Source of the DNA: Chitinophaga cymbidii
GTDB taxonomy: Bacteria > Bacteroidota > Bacteroidia > Chitinophagales > Chitinophagaceae
Assembly: GCF_007992715.1 (NCBI RefSeq)
Contig: NZ_BKAU01000001.1
Span: 682,001 to 746,000 of the forward strand
DNA: 64,000 nt
Direction: 5' to 3'
The notes under the pieces were generated by a model. The model saw only the letters and a program-made list of their open reading frames with translations, was not told where the DNA came from and searched no databases. A program made the translations under genes and the position numbers. Positions 27,974 through 35,750 of the stretch are shown here, piece after piece. How positions within the stretch are numbered: the first letter of the stretch is position 1; each line of letters begins with the position of its first letter.

Positions 27974-30286
27974 TTATTGAATTCCCCAGTTTTTATTGGG
28001 TTTGCTGCCCATTTCCAGCTCCAGCGTTCCCCCGGCGGCGATCAGGGCATGGTCGAGGTAACAACGGGCGTAAGGTTTGCCGTTCAGCCAGGCGCGCTGG
28101 ATATAGCGGTTGGCGGGGGTGTTGTTGCGGGTGCGGACGGTAAACTGCCTGCCTTTGGCATAGGCCGGATCAAGGGCGATGGTGATGGTGTTGAATACCG
28201 GGCTGGTGATCTCGTAGCGGGTGCTGCCGGGGCAAACGGGGTGCAGCCCGCTGGCAGCCAGTACGTACCAGGCGGACATCTGGCCGACATCTTCATTACC
28301 CACCAAACCCTCTACCGCGTTGCGGTAAGCGCGGGCGCAGATCTCGCGGGTCCATTGCTGGGTGAGCCAGGGCCTGCCAAGACGGTTGAATAAAAAGGGC
28401 ACGTGATGTACCGGCTCATTGGCATGATTGTAATAATCGTTCCACATCATGTCCTCCGGCACTTTTTCGAAGAAAGCGGCCAGGTCGGCCAGTACTTTTT
28501 CCTTTCCTCCCAGCAGCTTCACCAGGCCCGGTACATCCTGCGGCACAAACCACCCCTGCTGGTAAGGACTGCTTTCAATGGTGCCGTATCCCTGCTTCAT
28601 CCGGCCTTCTTCCGGCCAGGGCTGCCAGCTGCCGTCGTCATTACGCGGACGGAACCAGCCTTTATCCTTGTCGAATACATTCTTATAATTACCACCCCGC
28701 GCCGTATAGACCTTTTCATCTTTCCGCTTTCCCAGCGCGGCGGCCAGCCGGCCGAGGCACCAGTCGAAATACGCATATTCCAGCGTAAGCGATACGCTCA
28801 GCCCGCCGGTGGAATAGCCTTTGCCGCCATTGCCGAATTTCTCCACGGAGTTTTTAGCGTAGGCATAAGCCTTTTCAACATCAAACCTGCGTATTCCTTT
28901 TGCATAGGCGTCCGCAATGACGGAAACGGCGGGATTGCCGATCATGCAGCCGCTGTAGGCGTTCAGGAACTCCCAGCGCTCGAGGTAATGGTTGCCGGTT
29001 TCGTCAGCGAGCGTTACCAGTGAATTGATCATGTCATTCACCACAGCCGGGTTGATGATGGTTTGCAGGGGCATCTGGCTGCGGAACACATCCCAGCCGC
29101 TGAAGATGCTGCGCTTGCTGAAGCTGTTCACCACATGCACTTTCCCGTCACCGCCAATATATTTTCCATCCACATCTGAAATATTGCGCGGATCTATCAT
29201 CGTGTGATAGAGGGCGGTGTAAAACACGGTCTTTTCTTCCTCCGTACCTCCATCCACCTTCATCTTTCCAAGTGCTGCATTCCATAATGCAAACGCCTGC
29301 CGCCGCACCGCGTCAAAATTCCAGCCCTTTATTTCCGCTTCCAGGTTGGCTTTGGCGCCATCCATGCTAACGAAGGAAATACCTGCTTTCATCATCACCG
29401 TTTCCTGTTCCGTGGTGGCGAATTCGGTATAAAAGCCGAGATGTTTGCCGGCTTTCTCTTTTACACCGGGCAATACGGTGGCTTTGGCTACCTGTTGCCG
29501 GTAGCGGTCGCTTTCAATGTCTTCGCGCTTGCGTGTCCATCCATCGGGGATGTCCGCGCTCCAGACCCCGCATTTAGTGAGGGGCTTGCTGAACTGCGCG
29601 TAAAAATATACGGTGTAGTTCCCTTTGCCGTCGCCATTGCCCCATCCGCCGCCATCGGGCGTGCAGCGCATGTATCCGGCAATGGTATGATCGTCTATCA
29701 CTTTCACTTCCTGCCAGGTGGAGGTGCCGCCTACTCTCCGCGCGAGGTCGATCTGTATGCGGGATTGCTGATGTGCGGGGAAGGTGAACCGCATAATGCC
29801 GCTGTGCGGAGCGGCGGTCATTTCCGCTTTGATGTTATGTTCCGTGAGTTGTACGCCGTAATAGCCCGCGGTGGCTTTTTCTTCCTGTTTGGAATAGGAG
29901 GAACGGTAGCCTTCTTCCGGCTGCTGCTGCCTGCCGGCGGAAGTCTGCAACGGCCCGGTGGCGGGCATTACGAGAAAATTACCCAGATCGCCGTACCAGC
30001 CGATGCCGCTCATCTGCGTAAAAGCGAAGCCTTCGATGGTGGTGTGCTCATAGCTGTAGCCGGAGCCATTGTCGCCGCCGGTGATGGTGTTGGGACTTAA
30101 CTGCACCATGCCAAAAGGCGTGGCGGCGCCGGGAAAGGTTTTGCCGAGCCCGTGATAAATGCCGGCCGCGCCTTCGCTGGTGCTGGCGCCGATGAAGGGA
30201 TTGACGTAAGCCGCCGGGCCCTGCGCCATGCTGGCGGCAGGAACGGAAAATGCGGCTGCCAGGAATATCGTAGCAATAGTTTTCAC
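27974..30286 (-). CDS. GH92-family exo-alpha-mannosidase
   Basis: 770 residues with a signal peptide (cleaved after PAASMAQ). GH92 enzymes are calcium-dependent, inverting exo-acting alpha-mannosidases. The N-terminal beta-sandwich begins YVNPFIGASTSEG and contains PGAATPFGMVQLSPNT. The C-terminal (alpha/alpha)6 domain contains YHTMIDPRNISDVDGKYIGG and GWDVFRSQMPL. The active-site words are NEPVHHVPFLFNRLG, with Glu624 at the position of the catalytic acid, and GNEDVGQMSAWYVL, with the acidic base region. It is the last gene of the sigma/FecR/SusC/SusD/GH38/SGNH operon, 4 bases after the SGNH gene, and would trim mannose from alpha-mannan or N-glycan chains in the periplasm. Confidence 0.95.
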   Translation of the reverse strand: MKTIATIFLAAAFSVPAASMAQGPAAYVNPFIGASTSEGAAGIYHGLGKTFPGAATPFGMVQLSPNTITGGDNGSGYSYEHTTIEGFAFTQMSGIGWYGDLGNFLVMPATGPLQTSAGRQQQPEEGYRSSYSKQEEKATAGYYGVQLTEHNIKAEMTAAPHSGIMRFTFPAHQQSRIQIDLARRVGGTSTWQEVKVIDDHTIAGYMRCTPDGGGWGNGDGKGNYTVYFYAQFSKPLTKCGVWSADIPDGWTRKREDIESDRYRQQVAKATVLPGVKEKAGKHLGFYTEFATTEQETVMMKAGISFVSMDGAKANLEAEIKGWNFDAVRRQAFALWNAALGKMKVDGGTEEEKTVFYTALYHTMIDPRNISDVDGKYIGGDGKVHVVNSFSKRSIFSGWDVFRSQMPLQTIINPAVVNDMINSLVTLADETGNHYLERWEFLNAYSGCMIGNPAVSVIADAYAKGIRRFDVEKAYAYAKNSVEKFGNGGKGYSTGGLSVSLTLEYAYFDWCLGRLAAALGKRKDEKVYTARGGNYKNVFDKDKGWFRPRNDDGSWQPWPEEGRMKQGYGTIESSPYQQGWFVPQDVPGLVKLLGGKEKVLADLAAFFEKVPEDMMWNDYYNHANEPVHHVPFLFNRLGRPWLTQQWTREICARAYRNAVEGLVGNEDVGQMSAWYVLAASGLHPVCPGSTRYEITSPVFNTITIALDPAYAKGRQFTVRTRNNTPANRYIQRAWLNGKPYARCYLDHALIAAGGTLELEMGSKPNKNWGIQ

Positions 30287-30290
30287 GTCT

Positions 30291-31667
30291 TTAGATTTTA
30301 ACGATCTCTATTTTATGGAGGACAGGTTTGTTCATGGAATAGATCAGACCGATGATGGTATCGATCTCCTGCTGCCAGGCGGCGCGGAGTTCTTTGTGCA
30401 TGGCCGTTTCGTAGTTTTCTTCGTGGAAGCGCAGCATGCCGTCGTTTTTCGCGTATTTGCGGATACTGTCCAGCGCGGCGGCATTGTCTTTTAGGAGCAA
30501 TCCTTTTTTATCGAAGAAGTTGCCCTGCACCCAGTAATAACGGCGCAGGCGGGCTTCCACTTCGGCGCGGCGAAGGTTCAGCTGCATGATGGACATGGCT
30601 TGCCGGTATTGCGGTGTTTCCGGCAGCGTGGCGAGGTTGATGCCTTCTGCGAATGCGGATGCGGGCCATTTGCCTATTGCCTGTCCGTCTATCAGCAGCT
30701 TGTATTCTCCGGGCTCCAATCCTCCTACCTGCACCATTTCACGGTTAAAGTCAGCGGTGAATGGAATCCAATTCAGCGCGTCCGATTGTTTCTGTTCATT
30801 GCCCCACATGCGGGCAACGGTATCTACCGGGAAGGGCAGCGACGCGGCCAGGTAACCGAAACTCACTTTACCGGCGGACGCGGAAAGGTTGCTGATGTTG
30901 CAGTTCTCGGCCTGTTGTAATTTACCCGCTTTTGCATCGATGCGGATATCCGCCACGGGCTTACCGCTCAGGCCCTGGCTTTTCAGGAACAGCGAAGCCA
31001 TCACCAGGTGCCCCGCATTGCCGGGGTGCACCCTGTCCGGACCGATCAGCGTGAACGCGGAATCGTTTTGCTGCAGGCGGGTGTTCAGCTCTGTCATAGG
31101 GCGGAACAGGTCGGTGAACGGCCAGTTGTTCTTACGGGCGGCTGCTTCCTGGAACTTCACTACTTCGAGCATGGCCTTGTGCTTGCCGCGGAATACGTTT
31201 CCGCCGATCTTCGCTGTTTCGTCGTACGGCGGTGATGACATCAGTACTTTTTGTATCCGCGGCAATTGCAGCAGGCGCTGTTCTATCTGCTGATAGCTGC
31301 GGCGGGAGGCTTCAATGCGTTCTGCCGCGGTTTTATCGGCATCACTATTGCCAAACTCGAAATACCCGGTATCGTTCATGCCAAAAGTCAGGATGAGCAC
31401 ATCCGGTTTCTTGGCGAGGATGTCATATTCCAGGCGGCGGTAAATATCGGATGCTTTATCTCCGCCGATGCCGCCGTTCATGATCACGATCTTTTTGCCG
31501 GGGAAATGCGTCATGTAATAGAGATAGACATAGGATACGTAAGCGCCTGCTTCCGTGATGCTGTTGCCCACGAATATCACGCGGTCATTTTGCTGGAAGG
31601 GTTTCACCTGCGCCTGTGCGGACATCAACGCAAAGCTCAGCCCGAGGGAATACCATAACTTTTTCAT
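30291..31667 (-). CDS. SGNH/GDSL-family hydrolase, likely carbohydrate esterase
   Basis: 458 residues with a signal peptide (cleaved near ALMSAQA). SGNH blocks are complete: GNSIT with Ser36 (block I), NGGIGGD (block II), GMND with Asn98 (block III) and DRVHPGNAGH with Asp211 and His214 (block V). The alpha/beta hydrolase-like core covers about 28-235. The remaining about 220 residues (a beta-rich part then helices such as RRAEVEARLRRYYWVQG) form an extra domain seen in GDSL-like lipase/acylhydrolase proteins of glycan loci. It probably removes acyl groups from the glycan before the mannosidases act. It sits between the GH38-like and GH92 genes with gaps of 10 and 4 bases. Confidence 0.92.
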   Translation of the reverse strand: MKKLWYSLGLSFALMSAQAQVKPFQQNDRVIFVGNSITEAGAYVSYVYLYYMTHFPGKKIVIMNGGIGGDKASDIYRRLEYDILAKKPDVLILTFGMNDTGYFEFGNSDADKTAAERIEASRRSYQQIEQRLLQLPRIQKVLMSSPPYDETAKIGGNVFRGKHKAMLEVVKFQEAAARKNNWPFTDLFRPMTELNTRLQQNDSAFTLIGPDRVHPGNAGHLVMASLFLKSQGLSGKPVADIRIDAKAGKLQQAENCNISNLSASAGKVSFGYLAASLPFPVDTVARMWGNEQKQSDALNWIPFTADFNREMVQVGGLEPGEYKLLIDGQAIGKWPASAFAEGINLATLPETPQYRQAMSIMQLNLRRAEVEARLRRYYWVQGNFFDKKGLLLKDNAAALDSIRKYAKNDGMLRFHEENYETAMHKELRAAWQQEIDTIIGLIYSMNKPVLHKIEIVKI

Positions 31668-31677
31668 ATCGTGTTGT

Positions 31678-34257
31678 TTAATGATTTACGGTTACATTTT
31701 TAAGCCGGATGGTGCGGATGCCGAAACGGGGCATGGACAGGCGGACGGCGGTTTTCCCGGCAATGTTGCGCTGCTGCAAAGTTTGTAGTGTTTCGCCGTT
31801 AAGTTGTTCCAGCATCGCCTGTGTGGCCTTGCCATTGAAGACTATTTCTTTTTCCCGGTCATCGCCCGCGGCATTATAAAACCTGATAAGCAGATCGTTT
31901 CCATCCATCAATAAGGCGGATATCTGCCAGCGTTCGTCCTGCAACGAAAGCAGGGAAAAGTCCTTGCCGCCGGATACCGGTATTACCTGCAGCGGTTCAC
32001 ACCAGCGCGTTTCTTCCTGGCTGATGCCGCCTTCATCCCATTTACCACGATGCGGTATGATGGCATATTTTACATCTGTGGGGCCGGTGATGTCGTAATT
32101 GCGCCCCCACAGAGCCCTGCCGCCGTATTGCAGCGTAAGGCCCAGCGGGTAATCCTTTCCGTGCACATAGCTCGTGGTGTGATCGGTAAAGAGCGCCATG
32201 CCGGCGCCACCGCCGGTCACGTCCGCCCAGTGGAGGATGATGTTGTGTTTGATGCTGTCCCAGCTGTTGAAGAATGTGTTGTTCAGCCGGCTTTCCGTTA
32301 CGTCGTACGGAGCATCTTTGCTGAGTTGTTGTTGCGGCAGATCGAGCGGGAACAATACCTGCAGTTTGAAGCTGTCGTTATAAAATGCTTTTTGGTACGC
32401 TTCCGCTTTGTAGCCTTCCGCTTGCGAATAGGCGCCGATGCCGGGGTTGCCCTGCCAGTCGATCTTCACCTGCATATCTATCCTGCGCTGGCCGTTGGCG
32501 AGTGTGATGTGTTGCGTAAACGGATGTCCCGCAATGAAGCCTTTGATCTCCGCGGTTACGCGGACTTTGCTATTCTCGATGATACGTACTTCCGCCGCTG
32601 TGTCCGTGCTGGAACGCCATGCGGATTCGTTATAAAAATATCCTCTCAGTTCGTTGAAGCTGCGGGCGTTCTTTACATCCACCATTTCTTTATTTCCGAG
32701 TTTTTTAGCGATCAGGCTGGTGATGGCGCCGCCCCGCGCCGGATCGATCTCCATGCGGTAGAGGTCTGTTTCCAGGCGGTAACGGCCGTTGTGGTGACGG
32801 CGGCTCACGGGGGCCGTTGTTTTTTGTAAGCGGTATACGCTGAAGCCCATCGCGGGTACGCTGGCTTTGAAGGTGATCTTTCCGTTGGTGGTGGCAAATG
32901 TTTCCATCTTTCTGCCCTTACTGCTTCTTACGGTCAGTTGCAGGTGGGAGCCGCCTTCCGCCGTACTTGCCTGCGCATCAAGCGTCACCCATTCTTCGCG
33001 CGGATGAGCGGTGGTGTTCACTACACGGATGTATGTTTCCGGTTGCTTTGATTCTTCACGCGGGCGGGCGGCTGTGTTCACCACACGGATGTATGTTTCC
33101 GGTTGATCCGATTTTTCGTGGAGGGCTTGCTGATGCAGGATGCTGTCGCTGACTTTTATTGTCATGTCCGTCCATCGTTCTACTTTATCGATCCACGTAT
33201 CCCCTTTGCGGCCATTGTAGGGCACGATCCAGCAGTCGTGATGCTGCGCCAGCAGCAGCGATTTCCAGGCAGTGTCCAGCGCCTGCTGCGGCCAGGCAGC
33301 CCCGTCGTACAATGCAGTGATGGCCGCATATTTTTCCGCAACAGTCAGCCGGTCTTCCGCAGCCCTCACCTGCTGCGCGATGCGTTGCAATACCTGTGCG
33401 CCCCACACGAGGCTGACCCGCACATCTTCCTGCGAGAACTTCCACAACGAAGCCTGCTGTTTATCTGCAATATGCCCGATATAATTTCGCCAGGTTTCAT
33501 ACCGCGCTCTTTGTTTCAGCCAGGGGCCGTTGCGCCATCCGGCATCCTGCAGGCACATGCCTATGGGATTTTTAATACCGGCTGCCAGCGCCGAGGAGAT
33601 GTATTCCTTCCCGTTATCCCAGGCGGTGGTTTGCCAGGTGGAATTTTTCACCAGCGCCTCGGAGATGTACCGCGGCACCGTTAATATCCTGCTGCCATCG
33701 GGGCCCTGCCACCGCACCAGCTCGCCGCCAAAAGCGCTCGTGTAGCCGCCCCAGCAGGTATTGGGGTTTTTAAGGGATGCGTATTTAAAGCCGAAGGACA
33801 GCAATACCTGCGGCAGGGCGCTGGTGAAGCAGGGCTCTTCGCTGGAATAGGTGGTGAACACGGCTTCCGGAAAATGTTCCTTCACTTTTTGTATGCCGTA
33901 GCTGAACTGCCGGATCATGCTTTCGCCGGAGCCGGTGTACAGGTAGCTTTGTCCGTAAGCGGGGTTCACATATTCTATGCGCCCTGCGTCTGACTGGTCG
34001 GCGAATATTTTTTTGAAGACGGTGTAGGCTTCCGGTTCGCGCGTTCTCACGGCATCCCAGGTTTCGGGTTCTATTTCCAGGTTGACCTTCCAGTAATGAT
34101 TGGCCTGCAGCCGGGAGGTCATGAATTGAGTGTACCCTGCGGGGTAATGTCCGTATACCCCGCCGTGATAGCCGTCAATAAAGTAATGCTGCTGAGCAAA
34201 AGCTTCCTGGGCCGCAGCGGTGAGCAGCACCGCCAGGCAAATACGTTTCAGTTTCAT
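31678..34257 (-). CDS. GH38-like alpha-mannosidase family protein (divergent)
   Basis: 859 residues with a signal peptide (cleaved near QEAFAQ). The N-terminal part (about 22-270) has a GH38/deacetylase-like barrel layout: YFIDGYHGGVYGHYP opens it, then GQSYLYTGSGESMIRQFSYG, and GELVRWQGPDGSRILTVP. About 320-350 holds LLLAQHHDCWIVPYNG, a conserved GH38 histidine block. The second half is the beta-sandwich GH38 C-terminal type (RGGAITSLIAKKLGNKEMV, ITLANGQRRIDMQVKIDW). The classical HSHxDxGW opening is not present, so this belongs to a divergent branch and its specificity is open. A 20-residue tandem duplication lies at 32992-33111. It starts 7 bases after the SusD stop. Confidence 0.78.
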   Translation of the reverse strand: MKLKRICLAVLLTAAAQEAFAQQHYFIDGYHGGVYGHYPAGYTQFMTSRLQANHYWKVNLEIEPETWDAVRTREPEAYTVFKKIFADQSDAGRIEYVNPAYGQSYLYTGSGESMIRQFSYGIQKVKEHFPEAVFTTYSSEEPCFTSALPQVLLSFGFKYASLKNPNTCWGGYTSAFGGELVRWQGPDGSRILTVPRYISEALVKNSTWQTTAWDNGKEYISSALAAGIKNPIGMCLQDAGWRNGPWLKQRARYETWRNYIGHIADKQQASLWKFSQEDVRVSLVWGAQVLQRIAQQVRAAEDRLTVAEKYAAITALYDGAAWPQQALDTAWKSLLLAQHHDCWIVPYNGRKGDTWIDKVERWTDMTIKVSDSILHQQALHEKSDQPETYIRVVNTAARPREESKQPETYIRVVNTTAHPREEWVTLDAQASTAEGGSHLQLTVRSSKGRKMETFATTNGKITFKASVPAMGFSVYRLQKTTAPVSRRHHNGRYRLETDLYRMEIDPARGGAITSLIAKKLGNKEMVDVKNARSFNELRGYFYNESAWRSSTDTAAEVRIIENSKVRVTAEIKGFIAGHPFTQHITLANGQRRIDMQVKIDWQGNPGIGAYSQAEGYKAEAYQKAFYNDSFKLQVLFPLDLPQQQLSKDAPYDVTESRLNNTFFNSWDSIKHNIILHWADVTGGGAGMALFTDHTTSYVHGKDYPLGLTLQYGGRALWGRNYDITGPTDVKYAIIPHRGKWDEGGISQEETRWCEPLQVIPVSGGKDFSLLSLQDERWQISALLMDGNDLLIRFYNAAGDDREKEIVFNGKATQAMLEQLNGETLQTLQQRNIAGKTAVRLSMPRFGIRTIRLKNVTVNH
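32992..33111. repeat. 60-bp tandem duplication inside the GH38-like gene
   Basis: Two adjacent 60-base units (32992-33051 and 33052-33111) share nearly all positions, with a fully identical core of ACACGGATGTATGTTTCCGG in each. They encode SDQPETYIRVVNTAARPREE and SKQPETYIRVVNTTAHPREE in tandem. The length is a multiple of three, so the frame is kept. The units differ at several bases, so the duplication is not brand new or has been selected. Confidence 0.95.
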
Positions 34258-34264
34258 GCTGTTG

Positions 34265-35749
34265 TTAAAGGGCCAAGTCCGGGTTTTTCTGAACTTCGGC
34301 TAATGGTAATGGAAATTGAAGGTCTGCTTCCGCAAATGCCCGCAGATGATTAGGCGCCTTGTAGCCGATCAGGCTGGTCATCACACCGTGCTCCACATCA
34401 AACGCCTTCCGGGTGCGCAGCATATCGTACCAGCTTTGAAATTCAAAACAAAGCTCCCAATATCTTTCCTTCAGTATATCGTCAGTTGTTAGTGTAACAG
34501 GTTTTGCTTCCGCTGGAAACGCCCGGTGGCGTACAGCGTAGTAAGCGTCGATCGCTGCTGCGTCGGAGGTGACGCCGCCATCGAGGTTACTTTTTGCTTC
34601 GGCGCATAACAGGAGTACGTCCGCGTAGCGTATCAGCGGGAAGTTGGCGCCGGAGCGGCCGGTCTTTTCCGCTTCCGCGTCCCAGAACTTGAAGATGTAA
34701 GGCGCGGGAAAAAAGATCATGTCCGCGGGATTGCCGTAGCGCGGGTACTTCGTATAGAAGAAAGCCTGCTCCTGCTTGCGGCCGTCGTTATCCGCATAAG
34801 AATCATAGAATGCCTGCGCCGGCGCCATGGCTCCGCCGTAGGCGGGTTGTATGGAAACAGGCTGGCCGGGGTACGGAAGGTAGGCCCCGTGAATGTTGCT
34901 CACCGCTACCGTGGGGTGGCGCTGCAACATGAAAATATGTTCGCGCGTATTCTGCACGGATGCATTGCGCAGATCGCTGTATTGTTCGAACAGGGAAAAC
35001 TGGTGGCTGCCGATCACCTCCATCGCTTTGTCGTACGCCTTCTGATAATACGGCGCTCCTTTCTGCAGGGGGTACCCGGCCATGGTGATGTACACCTTTG
35101 CCAGCAATGACTTCACGGCGCCGAGGCTCACATGGCCGCTTGGGTCCGTCCACGGAAGGCCGGCGTTTTCTGCGGCGGTGAGGTCTTTCACGATCTGATC
35201 ATACACGGCTTCTTTGGACGAACGGCGAATCCGCACATCATTAATATCCTTTGTGGTGGTCAGTTTCAGCGGAACATCCCCGAACAGCCGCACTGCCTGG
35301 AAGTAGTACCATGCCCGAAGGAAATAAGCCTGGCCGAGGTATCGCTGTTTCGTTACTTCGTCTACCAAAGTGGTAACGCTGACGTGCTCAATCACGCTGT
35401 TGCAGTTTTCCACGGGATAGTAAGTGGCGTTCCACCAGCCCTGCAATCTTGAATTTGCATTGTCCAGCCTGTCCAGCCGCAGAAACTGATCATCTTCAAA
35501 TCCCGATGGCCTTGGCCGGCGGCTGTAGCCGGTGATGTATTCCAGCGAATACACCGGGCTTACGGACACGCCGATGTTCACGATAAAGGGAGTGGCCAGT
35601 CCGTCGTACGTACCATTTACCGCGGCGCTTACCTGCTCCGGCGTTTTGTAATAGTGCGCCAGGCCGAGAGAGCCGGATGGCTCCTCTTCCAGGAACTTAT
35701 TGCAGGATGTAATGGCTGCCATCGCCAGCAGCATGACCACTCGTTTCAT
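34265..35749 (-). CDS. RagB/SusD-family surface lipoprotein of the mannan locus
   Basis: 494 residues. Lipoprotein signal (AMAAITSCNKF, Cys near 16) and a compact SusD fold: AYFLRAWYYFQAVRLFGDVPLKLT, KSLLAKVYITMAGYPLQ, LIRYADVLLLCAEAKSNL and the C-terminal RYWELCFEFQSWYDMLR. It belongs to a different branch from the two long SusD proteins at 19.8 and 26.1 kb. Its start nearly abuts the stop of the STN-type SusC (35751), the canonical SusC-SusD coupling. With that SusC it should form the outer-membrane importer for the glycan processed by the GH38-like, SGNH and GH92 products. Confidence 0.96.
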   Translation of the reverse strand: MKRVVMLLAMAAITSCNKFLEEEPSGSLGLAHYYKTPEQVSAAVNGTYDGLATPFIVNIGVSVSPVYSLEYITGYSRRPRPSGFEDDQFLRLDRLDNANSRLQGWWNATYYPVENCNSVIEHVSVTTLVDEVTKQRYLGQAYFLRAWYYFQAVRLFGDVPLKLTTTKDINDVRIRRSSKEAVYDQIVKDLTAAENAGLPWTDPSGHVSLGAVKSLLAKVYITMAGYPLQKGAPYYQKAYDKAMEVIGSHQFSLFEQYSDLRNASVQNTREHIFMLQRHPTVAVSNIHGAYLPYPGQPVSIQPAYGGAMAPAQAFYDSYADNDGRKQEQAFFYTKYPRYGNPADMIFFPAPYIFKFWDAEAEKTGRSGANFPLIRYADVLLLCAEAKSNLDGGVTSDAAAIDAYYAVRHRAFPAEAKPVTLTTDDILKERYWELCFEFQSWYDMLRTRKAFDVEHGVMTSLIGYKAPNHLRAFAEADLQFPLPLAEVQKNPDLAL

Positions 35750-35750
35750 G

